A stretch of 64,000 bases of DNA from Variovorax jilinensis (GTDB taxonomy: Bacteria > Pseudomonadota > Gammaproteobacteria > Burkholderiales > Burkholderiaceae_C). The stretch is from assembly GCF_030316885.1 (NCBI RefSeq), contig NZ_JASZYQ010000011.1:1-64000 (forward strand). The letters are read 5' to 3'. Within the stretch, counting starts at the first letter, position 1; every line of letters begins with the position of its first letter. The notes below the pieces were generated by a model. The model saw nothing but the letters and a program-made list of their open reading frames with translations. It was not told where the DNA came from and searched no databases. The position numbers were made by a program, and so were the translations under genes. Of the stretch, positions 50,993 to 61,496 are shown piece by piece.

Positions 50993-51909
50993 CCACCGAC
51001 CAGTGGATCGCCCTCGTCGCGGGCATCGTGGGCGGGGCCCTGCGGGTCGGTGCGCCCTTCCTGTTCGTGAGTCTCGGCGAGTGCCTGACCGAGAAGTCGG
51101 GCCGCATCAATCTCGGGCTCGAGGGCGTGCTGGTGCTGTCGGCCATGGCCTCCTTCGGCGGCTCGTACCTCACGGGCTCGCCCTGGCTGGGCGTGCTGAT
51201 CGGTGCCTGCGCGGGCGCACTGCTGGCGCTGCTGCACGGCCTGCTGTGTTCGCTCGACCGCGTCAACGACGTCGCGACCGGCATCGCGCTGATGCTGTTC
51301 GGAACCGGCCTGGCCTTCTATCTCGGCAAGCCGCTGATCCAGCCGCAGGCGCCGCAGCTGCCGGCGATTCCGCTGGGCGACTGGAGCGACAACCCGGTGA
51401 TCCGTTCGGCGCTGCAGGTCAATGCACTGGTGCCGATCGGCATCGTGCTGGCGCTGTTCATGTGGTGGGGCTTCGCGCGCACGCGCGCCGGCCTCCTGGT
51501 GCGCATGGCCGGCGACTCGGCCAATGCGACGCGCGCGCTCGGCTACTCGGTGGCGGGCCTGCGCATCGCGGCCACCACCGCGGGCGGCTTCATCGCCGGG
51601 CTCGGCGGCGCCTCGCTCACGCTGTTCTATCCCGGCAGCTGGAACGAGGGCATCTCGAGCGGCCAGGGCCTGATCGCGGTCGCGCTCGTGATCTTCGCGC
51701 GCTGGAGCCCGCTGCGCTGCATCGGTGCGGCGCTGCTGTTCGGCGGTGCCGGCGCGATCGGCCCGGCGCTGCAGTCGATCGGGGTCGGCTGGGGCTACCA
51801 CCTCTTCAACACCGTGCCCTACCTGCTCACGCTGGTGATCCTGGTGCTGACCTGCAAGCCGGGCAGCGTCGCGATCGGCAGCCCGGGCGAACTTTCCTCC
51901 ACCCGCTGA
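50989..51909 (+). CDS. ABC transporter permease (nucleoside/BMP type), subunit 2
   Basis: 306 residues with about eight membrane spans; start ATG at 50989 overlapping the previous stop. Features: FVSLGECLTEKSGRINLGLE, VNDVATGIALMLFGTGLAFY and GQGLIAVALVIFARWSP, typical of the YufQ-type second permease. The biuret hydrolase gene follows after 17 bases. Confidence 0.9.
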   Translation: MTTDQWIALVAGIVGGALRVGAPFLFVSLGECLTEKSGRINLGLEGVLVLSAMASFGGSYLTGSPWLGVLIGACAGALLALLHGLLCSLDRVNDVATGIALMLFGTGLAFYLGKPLIQPQAPQLPAIPLGDWSDNPVIRSALQVNALVPIGIVLALFMWWGFARTRAGLLVRMAGDSANATRALGYSVAGLRIAATTAGGFIAGLGGASLTLFYPGSWNEGISSGQGLIAVALVIFARWSPLRCIGAALLFGGAGAIGPALQSIGVGWGYHLFNTVPYLLTLVILVLTCKPGSVAIGSPGELSSTR

Positions 51910-51926
51910 CAACGAAAGCCCTGGCG

Positions 51927-52643
51927 ATGAACGTCGACGCCCAACCCTATGCCTGGCCCTGGAACGGCGACCTGCGGCCCGACAACACGGCGCTGATCGT
52001 GATCGACATGCAGACCGACTTCTGCGGCAAGGGCGGCTACGTCGACGTGATGGGCTACGACCTCACGCTGGTACAGGCGCCGATCGAGCCGATCGCGCGC
52101 ACGCTGGCGCGGCTGCGGCCTCTCGGCTTCACGATCATCCACACGCGCGAGGGGCATCGCCCGGACCTCGCCGACCTGCCCGCCAACAAGCGCTGGCGGT
52201 CGCGCCAGATCGGCGCCAACAACGTCGGCATCGGCGACGACGGCCCCTGCGGGCGCATCCTGGTGCGCGGCGAACCGGGCTGGGAGATCATCCCGGCGCT
52301 GGCGCCGCTGGCCGGCGAAGTCGTCATCGACAAGCCAGGCAAGGGCTCGTTCTACGCCACCGATCTGGAACTGGTGCTGCGCACGCGCGGCATTCAGAAC
52401 CTGATCCTGGCCGGCATCACGACCGACGTCTGCGTCCACACGACGATGCGCGACGCCAACGACCGCGGCTTCGAATGCCTGCTGCTGTCGGACTGCACGG
52501 CCGCCACCGACCACGGCAACCACCTGGCGGCGCTCAAGATGATCACGATGCAGGGCGGCGTGTTCGGCGCCCACGCGACCTCGGCCGCGCTGCTCGAGGC
52601 CCTGCCGGCGGCCGCCCGGGTCCACGAACGGAACGCCCGATGA
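51927..52643 (+). CDS. biuH: Biuret hydrolase (isochorismatase-family cysteine hydrolase, BiuH type)
   Basis: 238 residues. The triad of the family is Asp27 (IDMQTDF), Lys136 (IDKPGKGSF) and Cys169 (TTDVCV). Long stretches match my memory of Rhizobium leguminosarum BiuH: LRPDNTALI, GKGGYVD, TREGHRPDL and LPANKRWRS. BiuH hydrolyses biuret to allophanate and ammonia, which then goes to AtzF. An insertion of about three residues precedes the Lys region relative to the rhizobial enzyme as I recall it. It overlaps the ATPase gene by 4 bases, tying enzyme to importer. Confidence 0.85.
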   Translation: MNVDAQPYAWPWNGDLRPDNTALIVIDMQTDFCGKGGYVDVMGYDLTLVQAPIEPIARTLARLRPLGFTIIHTREGHRPDLADLPANKRWRSRQIGANNVGIGDDGPCGRILVRGEPGWEIIPALAPLAGEVVIDKPGKGSFYATDLELVLRTRGIQNLILAGITTDVCVHTTMRDANDRGFECLLLSDCTAATDHGNHLAALKMITMQGGVFGAHATSAALLEALPAAARVHERNAR

Positions 52644-54247
52644 TCGCCCCCGTTCATCCCGCCCCTGCCGCCAGCGGCGCGCTCGCGCTCGACACCTTCG
52701 AGCTGACCAAGCGCTTCGGCGCCTTCACGGCAATGGACCGCGTCACGATGCACGTGGCCCCCGGCACGGTGCATGCGCTGCTGGGCGAGAACGGCGCCGG
52801 CAAGAGCACGCTGGTGAAGTGCGTGGCGGGCTTCCAGCGGGCCGAGGAGGGCAGCATCCTGATCGATGGCCGCGAGCAGGACATCACCAACCCGGTGGTG
52901 GCGCGCGCGCTCGGCATCGGCATGGTCTACCAGCACTTCACGCTCGCGCCCGGCATGACGGTGGCCGAGAACCTGCTCCTGGCCGGCGGCAAGACGCCCG
53001 CGCTGATCGACTGGAAGCACAAGCGGGCGGAGCTCGAGGATTTCCTCGCGACCACGCCCTTCAGGCTCGATCTCGATGCCCGGCCCTCGGAACTCGCGGC
53101 CGGCGAGAAGCAGAAGCTCGAGCTGCTCAAGCAGCTCTACCTGAGGCCGCGGCTGCTGATCCTCGACGAGCCGACCTCGGTGCTGACGCCGCAGGAGGCC
53201 GACGAGGTGCTGGGCCATGTCCGCGACTTCGCCAAGAGCGGCATGTGCACGGTGCTGATCATCACGCACAAGTTCCGCGAGGTGATGGCCTACGCCGACA
53301 GCGTGACGGTGCTGCGGCGCGGCAAGGCGGTGCATCACTGCCAAGTCGCGGACACCAATCCGCAGCGCCTGGCGGCGGCCATGATGGGCGAAGGCGATGC
53401 GCCCCCACCGGCCGAGGGCGATGTGGAGGCCCCGGCGGGCCGCGCGCTGCATGCGCTGCAGCCGGTGGCACCCAATGCGCCGATCGCGCTGCTGGTGGAC
53501 CGCCTGCAGGCCCAGGGCGACCGCGGCACGCTGGCGGTGCACGACCTCAGCCTCGCGGTGCGCGCGGGCGAGATTCTCGGCGTCGCGGGCGTGTCGGGCA
53601 ACGGCCAGCGCGAGCTGGTGGAGGCGCTGGTCGGCCAGCGGCCGCGCGTCTCGGGCCGGGTGTCGGTCATGGGCGAGGCCTACGAGGCCCGGCGCGACGA
53701 GAACCGCCGCCTCAAGGTGCGCAGCCTGCCCGAGGAGCCGCTGCGCAACGCCTGCGTGGGCGATCTCAGCGTGGCCGAGAACATGGCGCTGCGCGACTTC
53801 GACCAGCCGCCGCTGGCCTGGCCCGCGCTCGGCGTCGGCCTGCTCAACTTCGGGCTCTGGCGCAGCCGGGCCCGCGAATGGATTGCCGAGTACGGCGTCA
53901 AGACCCAGGGCGAGGGCGCGCCGATCCGCAGCCTCTCGGGCGGCAACGTGCAGCGCGCGGTGCTGGCGCGCGAGCTGGCGGGCGACATCAACGTGCTGAT
54001 CGCGGCCAACCCGGTGTTCGGCCTGGACTTCGCGGCCGTGGCCGAGATCCACGGCCGCATCGTGCAGGTGCGCGCGCGCGGCGGCGCGGTGCTGTTGATC
54101 AGCGAAGACCTCGACGAGCTGCTCGAGCTGGCCGATCGCATCGTCGTGATGAGCGAAGGCCGCGTGGTCTACGAGACCGACGCGGCCACGGCGGAGCGGC
54201 ACGTGCTGGGGGCGCACATGGGGGGTGGAGATCATCATGAACATTGA
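52640..54247 (+). CDS. ABC transporter ATPase with two nucleotide-binding domains (nucleoside/BMP type)
   Basis: 535 residues, two ABC domains. The first (about 20-255) has Walker A GENGAGKST, signature LAAGEKQKLELLKQL and Walker B LLILDEPTSVL. The second (about 285-520) has a degenerate Walker A region GVSGNGQRE, signature LSGGNVQRAVLAREL and AANPVFGLD in place of Walker B. That asymmetry is normal for sugar and nucleoside importers of this type. Lies between the biuH and trtA-like genes, overlapping the latter by 11 bases. Confidence 0.9.
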   Translation: MIAPVHPAPAASGALALDTFELTKRFGAFTAMDRVTMHVAPGTVHALLGENGAGKSTLVKCVAGFQRAEEGSILIDGREQDITNPVVARALGIGMVYQHFTLAPGMTVAENLLLAGGKTPALIDWKHKRAELEDFLATTPFRLDLDARPSELAAGEKQKLELLKQLYLRPRLLILDEPTSVLTPQEADEVLGHVRDFAKSGMCTVLIITHKFREVMAYADSVTVLRRGKAVHHCQVADTNPQRLAAAMMGEGDAPPPAEGDVEAPAGRALHALQPVAPNAPIALLVDRLQAQGDRGTLAVHDLSLAVRAGEILGVAGVSGNGQRELVEALVGQRPRVSGRVSVMGEAYEARRDENRRLKVRSLPEEPLRNACVGDLSVAENMALRDFDQPPLAWPALGVGLLNFGLWRSRAREWIAEYGVKTQGEGAPIRSLSGGNVQRAVLARELAGDINVLIAANPVFGLDFAAVAEIHGRIVQVRARGGAVLLISEDLDELLELADRIVVMSEGRVVYETDAATAERHVLGAHMGGGDHHEH

Positions 54248-54902
54248 AGCGCTGCCTTTCGCCTACGAATTCGACATCGCGCGGACGGCGCTGGTCCTCA
54301 TCGACATGCAGCGTGACTTCATCGAGCCGGGCGGCTTCGGCGAGACGCTGGGCAACGACGTCGCGCTGCTCGAGGCCATCGTGCCGGCCACGCAGCGCAT
54401 GCTCGAGGGCTGGCGCCAGGCCGGCGGACTCGTGGTCCACACGCGCGAGGCCCACAAGCCCGACCTGTCGGATTGCCCGCCCGCCAAGCGCAACCGCGGC
54501 AACCCCAGCCTGCGCATCGGCGACGTCGGCCCGATGGGCCGCATCCTCGTGATCGGCGAGCCGGGCAACCAGATCATCGATGCGCTGGCGCCGGTCGAGG
54601 GCGAGATCGTGGTCGACAAGCCCGGCAAGGGCGCCTTCTATGCGACCGGCCTGCACGAGATGCTGAAGCGCCGCGGCATCACCCACCTGCTGTTCGGCGG
54701 CGTCACGACCGAGGTCTGCGTGCAGACCAGCATGCGCGAGGCCAACGACCGCGGCTACGAGTGCCTGCTGCTGGAGGACTGCACCGAGAGCTACTTCCCG
54801 GCCTTCAAGGCCGCGGCGGTCGAGATGATCCGGGCCCAGGGCGGGATCGTGGGCTGGACCGCTCCGAGCACGACGCTGCTGGCGGCGCTCGGCCACCCTT
54901 GA
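54237..54902 (+). CDS. trtA: Triuret-hydrolase-like isochorismatase-family cysteine hydrolase (TrtA type)
   Basis: 221 residues from the ATG at 54237, which has GGAG six bases upstream inside the end of the ATPase gene. Triad residues are Asp23 (IDMQRDF), Lys128 (VDKPGKGAF) and Cys161 (TTEVCV). It is a clear paralogue of the BiuH-type enzyme 1.6 kb upstream, yet differs at EPGGFG, HTREAHKPDLSDCPPAKR and PMGRILVIGEPGN, which fit my memory of triuret hydrolase TrtA. TrtA turns triuret into carboxybiuret and ammonia. A ureidoacrylate or N-carbamoyl hydrolase is a less likely alternative. Confidence 0.75.
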   Translation: MNIEALPFAYEFDIARTALVLIDMQRDFIEPGGFGETLGNDVALLEAIVPATQRMLEGWRQAGGLVVHTREAHKPDLSDCPPAKRNRGNPSLRIGDVGPMGRILVIGEPGNQIIDALAPVEGEIVVDKPGKGAFYATGLHEMLKRRGITHLLFGGVTTEVCVQTSMREANDRGYECLLLEDCTESYFPAFKAAAVEMIRAQGGIVGWTAPSTTLLAALGHP

Positions 54903-54926
54903 GCGGCAAGCACTAATATCCGGCTC

Positions 54927-55673
54927 GTGTCGACCGTTCGAACCCCCGCCGTCCGCCAGCGCTCCGTCGAACCGGATCCCGTCTTCCGCACGCTCGCCGA
55001 CGAGGTGTACGCGCAGCTCAAGCGCGACGTGGCCGAGTTCAGCCTGGTACCGGGCGACCGCTTCACCGAGAACGAGATCAGCGAGCGCCTCGGTGTCTCG
55101 CGCACGCCGGTGCGCCAGGCGCTGTTCCGGCTGCAGCAGGAGGGCTTCGTCGAGGTGCTGTTCCGCAGCGGCTGGCGCGTGCTGCCCTTCGACTTCGACC
55201 AGTTCGAGCAGCTCTACGACCTGCGCATGGTGCTCGAGACCACCGCCGTGCACCGGCTCTGCGAGAGCGACCACCGGGTCGACCGCAGCCTGCTCGACGA
55301 ACTCGGCGGCATCTGGCTGGTGCCGGCGGCGCAGCGCAGCGCCGACACCGTGCAGGTGGCCCAGTGGGACGAGGCCTTCCATTGCTCGCTGGTGGCCGCC
55401 GCGGGCAACGGCGAGATGACCCGCGTGCACCGCGACGTCACCGACCGCATCCGCATCATCCGCCGGCTCGACTTCACCAAGCAGCCGCGCATCGACGCCA
55501 CCTACGACGAGCACGCGAAGATCCTCAAGGCGATCCGCGCCAACCGCGGCGACCAGGCCGCGATGCTGCTGCGCGCGCACATCGAGACCAGCCAGTCCGA
55601 GGTGCGCAAGATCACGCTGCACCAGGTGCACCTGGCGCGGCATGCGGGGCGGACGCCGCCGCGCGAGCGCTGA
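54927..55673 (+). CDS. GntR-family (FadR/FCD) transcriptional regulator of the nitrogen locus
   Basis: 248 residues from a GTG start 24 bases after the trtA-like stop. Winged helix: DEVYAQLKRDVAEFSLVPGD, ENEISERLGVSRTPVRQALFRLQQEGF (about residues 20-80), followed by an FCD ligand domain (about 95-225; LRMVLETTAVHRL, WDEAFHCSLVAAAGN, YDEHAKILKAI). It closes the operon and is the obvious binder of the two TCTTGTA palindromes at 42123 and 48684. A urea derivative is the likely effector. Confidence 0.9.
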   Translation: MSTVRTPAVRQRSVEPDPVFRTLADEVYAQLKRDVAEFSLVPGDRFTENEISERLGVSRTPVRQALFRLQQEGFVEVLFRSGWRVLPFDFDQFEQLYDLRMVLETTAVHRLCESDHRVDRSLLDELGGIWLVPAAQRSADTVQVAQWDEAFHCSLVAAAGNGEMTRVHRDVTDRIRIIRRLDFTKQPRIDATYDEHAKILKAIRANRGDQAAMLLRAHIETSQSEVRKITLHQVHLARHAGRTPPRER

Positions 55674-55728
55674 GCGCCGCCGCGCGAGGCCGGGTGCGGC
55701 GCATCCGCCACCGCGCTATGCTGGCCCG

Positions 55729-56148
55729 ATGCGCCAGTTCGGCACCACCCTCGCCATCGACACGCCGGGCCGCGGCCTGCAGGAAATCACGCGGCCGGTC
55801 GTACGCTGGCTCGAAGGCTGCGGCCTGCGCGACGGCCTGCTGACGCTGTTCGTGCGCCACACCTCGGCCAGCCTGCTGATTCAGGAGAACGCCGACCCCG
55901 ACGTGCGCGGCGACCTCGACCGCTTCTTCGCGCGGCTGGTGCCCGATGGCGATGCGCTGTTCCGCCACCGCGACGAAGGGCCCGACGACATGCCGGCCCA
56001 CGTGCGCGCCGCGCTCACCGCCACGCAGTTGTCGATTCCCGTGGCCGCCGGCCGCCTGGCGCTCGGCACCTGGCAGGGCATCTACCTGTGGGAACACCGG
56101 CAGCGCGCGCACCGGCGCGAGGTGGCGCTGCAGGCCATGGGCGACTAG
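55729..56148 (+). CDS. yjbQ: YjbQ/UPF0047-family protein
   Basis: 139 residues. Diagnostic phrases: LFVRHTSASLLIQENADPDV, then HVRAALTATQLSIPVAAGRL and GTWQGIYLWEHR, with the His and Glu ligands of the metal site. The family is annotated as secondary thiamine-phosphate synthase but its main role is unsettled. It begins 55 bases after gntR. Confidence 0.93.
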   Translation: MRQFGTTLAIDTPGRGLQEITRPVVRWLEGCGLRDGLLTLFVRHTSASLLIQENADPDVRGDLDRFFARLVPDGDALFRHRDEGPDDMPAHVRAALTATQLSIPVAAGRLALGTWQGIYLWEHRQRAHRREVALQAMGD

Positions 56149-56178
56149 CGTGCCGCGCACCCGCGCCGGACGCCGCGC

Positions 56179-57765
56179 ATGACCCGCCATCTGGTCATCG
56201 TGCTGGGCGACCAGCTCGACCTCGATGCGGCGGCCTTCGACGGCTTCGATCCGCGGTCCGATGCCGCCTGGATGGCCGAGGTCGCCGAGGAATCGACCCA
56301 CGTCTGGTCGAGCAAACCACGCATCGCGTTGTTCCTGTCGGCCATGCGCCATTTCGCCGAGGCACTGCGCGCGCTCGACCGCCCGCTGCACTACCGGCGG
56401 CTCGACGATGCCGAGAACCTCGGCAGCCTGGCCGGCGAGCTGGCCGCCGCGATCGATCGCCTCGCGCCGCAGGCCCTCGTGATGACCGCGCCCGGCGATG
56501 CGCGCGTGCTGCGCGCGTTGCGCGAGGTCGCCGCGTCGCGCAGCCTGCCGCTCGAGATACGGCCGGACCGCCACTTCTTCGGCACCGTGCGCGAATTCGC
56601 AGCCCATGCGCGCGCGACGCACGGTCGGCTGGTGATGGAGAACTTCTACCGCGAAATGCGCCAGCGCCACCGCGTGCTGATGGACGGCGACCAACCCGCC
56701 GGCGGCCGCTGGAATTTCGATGCCGAGAATCGCCATGCCTTCGGCAAATCAGGCCCCGCGCAGGTGCCGGCGCCGCCGCGCTTCCCGCCCGACGCCATCA
56801 CGCGCGAGGTACTCGCGCTGGTCGACCGCCACTTCGCGCGGCATCCGGGACGGCTCGAATCCTTCGCCTGGCCGTTGACCCGCGACCAGGCGCTGGAATG
56901 CCTGGTGCGCTTCGTCGCCGAACGCCTCCCTTCCTTCGGCCGCTGGCAGGACGCGCTGTGGCCGCACGAACCCTGGCTCTGGCATTCGCAGCTCTCGGCC
57001 GCGCTCAACCTGAAGCTGCTGAATCCGCGGGAGGTCGTCGCCGCGGCCGAGACGGCGTGGCGTGCGGGCCGGGTCCCGCTCGAGAGCGCCGAGGGCTTCA
57101 TCCGGCAGATCCTCGGCTGGCGCGAGTACGTGCGCGGCGTCTACTGGACGCGCATGCCCGCCTACCTCGAAGAGAACGCGCTCGACGCGCACGCGCCCCT
57201 GCCGGCCTTCTACTGGGACGGCCGTACGCCGATGGCCTGCCTCGCGGACGCCATCGGCCAGACGCTCGAACACGGCTACGCGCACCACATCCAGCGCCTG
57301 ATGGTGACCGGGCTTTATGCACTGCTGCTGGGGGTGGAGCCGCGCGAGGTGCACGCCTGGTACCTCGCGGTGTATGTCGACGCGGTCGAGTGGGTCGAGC
57401 TGCCGAACACCCTCGGCATGAGTCAGTTCGCGGACGGCGGCGCGATGGCGACCAAGCCCTACATCGCGAGCGGCCGCTATATCGAGCGCATGAGCGCCGG
57501 CAGCCTGTGCCGGGGTTGCCGCTTCGATCCGGGCCAGCGCGTGGGCGACGACGCCTGCCCGTTCACCACGCTCTACTGGGATTTCCTCGTGCGCCACGAG
57601 CCCATGCTGGCGGCCAATCCACGCACGCGGATGCAGGTCAGGAGCCTCGAACGCGTGAGCGCTGAAGAGCGCGCGCGGATCGCAGAGCGCGCCGCGGCCA
57701 TCCGGGCGGGCATGCTCGATGGCGCCGCGCCAGGCGATCGCCCGGCTCAGAGCGTGAAGTCGTAG
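56179..57765 (+). CDS. Cryptochrome/photolyase-related protein with 4Fe-4S cluster (PhrB/FeS-BCP type)
   Basis: 528 residues. The N-terminal alpha/beta domain begins LVIVLGDQLDLD; the helical FAD domain contains WHSQLSAALNLKLLNP and VEWVELPNTLGMSQFADGG. Four cysteines, C354, C444, C447 and C460, have the spacing of the 4Fe-4S ligands in Agrobacterium PhrB (88-90, 3, 13). It should be a (6-4) photolyase of the iron-sulfur bacterial type, repairing UV damage with blue light. Its last 19 bases overlap the end of the convergent exonuclease gene. Confidence 0.9.
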   Translation: MTRHLVIVLGDQLDLDAAAFDGFDPRSDAAWMAEVAEESTHVWSSKPRIALFLSAMRHFAEALRALDRPLHYRRLDDAENLGSLAGELAAAIDRLAPQALVMTAPGDARVLRALREVAASRSLPLEIRPDRHFFGTVREFAAHARATHGRLVMENFYREMRQRHRVLMDGDQPAGGRWNFDAENRHAFGKSGPAQVPAPPRFPPDAITREVLALVDRHFARHPGRLESFAWPLTRDQALECLVRFVAERLPSFGRWQDALWPHEPWLWHSQLSAALNLKLLNPREVVAAAETAWRAGRVPLESAEGFIRQILGWREYVRGVYWTRMPAYLEENALDAHAPLPAFYWDGRTPMACLADAIGQTLEHGYAHHIQRLMVTGLYALLLGVEPREVHAWYLAVYVDAVEWVELPNTLGMSQFADGGAMATKPYIASGRYIERMSAGSLCRGCRFDPGQRVGDDACPFTTLYWDFLVRHEPMLAANPRTRMQVRSLERVSAEERARIAERAAAIRAGMLDGAAPGDRPAQSVKS

Positions 57766-58550
57766 TCCACCGTGATCGGCGCGTGGTCGCTGAACTTGAG
57801 CGTCCTGAAGATCTGCTCCTCGCGCGCCAGCGCCGCCGTCTTCGGCGTCGCCAGGTGGTAGTCGAGCCGCCATCCCACGTTGTTGGCGTAGGCCTGGCCG
57901 CGGTTGCTCCACCAGGTGTAGGCCTCGCCCGTGGTCTCGGGCTTGAGCATGCGGTAGACGTCGACCAGGCCCGCGCCGTCGGCGCCGGCGTCGAGCAGCC
58001 GCGTCATCCAGGCGCGCTCCTCGGGCAGGAAGCCGCTGTTCTTCTGGTTGCCGCGCCAGTTCTTGAGGTCGATCTCCTGGTGCGCGATGTTGATGTCGCC
58101 GCAGAGGATGAACTCGCGCTCGCGCTTGAGCGCGCTCAGGTGCGGGAAGAAGCCCTTGAGGAAGCGGAACTTGGCGGCCTGGCGCTCCTCGCCCGACGAG
58201 CCGCTCGGGAAGTAGCAGCTGATGATCGACAGCTTGCGGGCGGGGGTGTCGAAGCGCAGTTCGAGGTAGCGGCCTTCGGCGTCGAACTCGGCATCGCCCC
58301 AGCCCACGACCACGTCGCTGGGCGCATGCTTCGAGTAGATCGCGGTGCCTGCATAGCCCTTCTTCTCGGCGAAGTGGAAATGCCCCTTGAGCCCGGCCAT
58401 CTCCTCGAAGCGGCCCTCGACGTCGCTGGCCTGGACCCTGATCTCCTGCATGCAAATACAATCCGGCGCCAGTCCGCCGACCCAGTCGGCGACGCCCTTG
58501 GTGGCAGCCGATCGCAGGCCGTTGAGGTTGAGGCTGGTCAGTTTGAACAC
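57747..58550 (-). CDS. xthA: Exodeoxyribonuclease III
   Basis: 267 residues of the exonuclease-endonuclease-phosphatase fold. Motifs in order: TSLNLNGLRSA, CMQEIRV, GDINIAHQEIDLKN, and the C-terminal KFSDHAPITVDYD with the catalytic His. It is an apurinic-site endonuclease and 3' exonuclease for base-excision repair. Its start lies 11 bases from the divergent pyrE start, a tight shared promoter region. Confidence 0.93.
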   Translation of the reverse strand: MFKLTSLNLNGLRSAATKGVADWVGGLAPDCICMQEIRVQASDVEGRFEEMAGLKGHFHFAEKKGYAGTAIYSKHAPSDVVVGWGDAEFDAEGRYLELRFDTPARKLSIISCYFPSGSSGEERQAAKFRFLKGFFPHLSALKREREFILCGDINIAHQEIDLKNWRGNQKNSGFLPEERAWMTRLLDAGADGAGLVDVYRMLKPETTGEAYTWWSNRGQAYANNVGWRLDYHLATPKTAALAREEQIFRTLKFSDHAPITVDYDFTL

Positions 58551-58561
58551 GAGGATTCCCT

Positions 58562-59245
58562 ATGGCTGAAGAGATTGGAAAAGACGACGCACTGGCACAG
58601 GATTTCGTGCAGTTCGCGCTGGAGTCGGGGGTGCTGCGCTTCGGCGAGTTCAAGACCAAGGCCGGGCGGATCAGCCCCTATTTCTTCAACGCGGGTCTGT
58701 TCGACGACGGCGCCAAGATGGCGCGGCTCGCGGGATTCTATGCAGACCGCCTGCTGGCCAGCGGGCTCGAGTTCGACATGATCTTCGGGCCGGCCTACAA
58801 GGGCATCCCGCTCGGCGCGACCGTGGCGACCGAGCTCGCGCGGCGCGGGCGCAACGTGCCCTTCGCCTACAACCGCAAGGAGGCCAAGGACCACGGCGAG
58901 GGCGGCACGCTGGTCGGTGCGCCGCTCAAGGGCCGGGTGCTGATCGTCGACGACGTCATGTCGGCCGGCACCGCGGTGCGCGAGTCGATCGCAGCCATCC
59001 GCGCGGCCGGCGCCACGCCGCATGCCGTTGCGATCGCCCTCGACCGACAGGAGAAGGCGACCGAAGACGGCAAGGATGTCGACCACAGCGCCGTGCAATA
59101 TGTACGCAATCAGCTTGGACTTGTAGTAATTTCCATTTCAAACCTCGACGACTTGTTACAGTACCTGTCAGGCCGCGCCGACGATGAACTGGGCGCCCAC
59201 CGCCAGGGCGTGCTGGCGTACCGGGCACGTTACGGAGCCGGCTGA
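58562..59245 (+). CDS. pyrE: Orotate phosphoribosyltransferase
   Basis: 227 residues. It has FKTKAGRISPYFFNAG, the FGPAYKGIPLG loop, FAYNRKEAKDHGEGG and the PRPP-binding motif VLIVDDVMSAGTAVRES. It makes orotidine monophosphate in pyrimidine synthesis. Length and motifs are standard. Confidence 0.96.
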   Translation: MAEEIGKDDALAQDFVQFALESGVLRFGEFKTKAGRISPYFFNAGLFDDGAKMARLAGFYADRLLASGLEFDMIFGPAYKGIPLGATVATELARRGRNVPFAYNRKEAKDHGEGGTLVGAPLKGRVLIVDDVMSAGTAVRESIAAIRAAGATPHAVAIALDRQEKATEDGKDVDHSAVQYVRNQLGLVVISISNLDDLLQYLSGRADDELGAHRQGVLAYRARYGAG

Positions 59246-59269
59246 CCACAACCGACCGAAGGACCGACG

Positions 59270-59959
59270 TTGGCGAGCACCCAAGCACTGTTGAGGACAT
59301 TCCTTGCGCTTTCGCTGACCGTTGCCGGAACCGTGCATGCGCAGCCCGCTCCGGGCAGCGCCGGCGGGAAGTCCGGCTCCGCGGGCATCTACAGCTGCAC
59401 CGACAGCAAGGGCCGCACCCTCACGGCCGATCGCCCGATCCCCGACTGCGTCGACCGCGAGCAGCGAGAGCTCAACCCGAGCGGCACGACGCGCCGCAAG
59501 GTCGAACCCACTTACACCGCACGCGAGCAGGCCGAGCGCGAAGACCGCGAACGCCTCGCCCAGCAGCAGGCGGCGCGCCTGGTCGAGGAACGCCGTCGCG
59601 AGCGCGCGCTGCTGGTGCGCTATCCGAATGCCGCGGCGCACGACCGCGAACGCGCCGAGGCGCTGGTGCAGATCGACGTCGTGATCCTGGCCGCCCGCAA
59701 GCGGGTCGACGAGCTCGCGCAGGACCGCAAGAAGGCCGACGACGAGCTCGAGTTCTACAAGAAGGACCCGAGCAAGGCGCCCGACGCGATCCGGCGCAAG
59801 CTGGAGGACAACGCGCGCAGCGTGGCGGTGCAGAACCGCTTCATCGGCGAGCAGGAAGACGAGAAGAAGCGCGTCAATGCGCGCTTCGACGAGGAGCTGG
59901 CGCGCCTGGCGCCGCTCTGGGCCGCGAACGCTGCGGCCGCCAAGTCGGCGACCCGCTGA
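59270..59959 (+). CDS. Periplasmic DUF4124 coiled-coil protein
   Basis: 229 residues from a TTG start (TTGGCGAGCACC); GAAGGA lies 7-10 bases upstream. A signal peptide (LLRTFLALSLTVAGTVHAQ) is followed by a DUF4124 motif (GIYSCTDSKGRTLTADRPIPDC) and then a long charged coiled coil (about 85-215). Function unknown. It follows pyrE by 24 bases, a common betaproteobacterial arrangement. Confidence 0.85.
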   Translation: MASTQALLRTFLALSLTVAGTVHAQPAPGSAGGKSGSAGIYSCTDSKGRTLTADRPIPDCVDREQRELNPSGTTRRKVEPTYTAREQAEREDRERLAQQQAARLVEERRRERALLVRYPNAAAHDRERAEALVQIDVVILAARKRVDELAQDRKKADDELEFYKKDPSKAPDAIRRKLEDNARSVAVQNRFIGEQEDEKKRVNARFDEELARLAPLWAANAAAAKSATR

Positions 59960-59995
59960 CGCCGCATCGGACGCCGGCCGGCGCCGCCCGCGCCC

Positions 59996-61495
<1,500 letters not shown>

Positions 61496-61496
61496 C

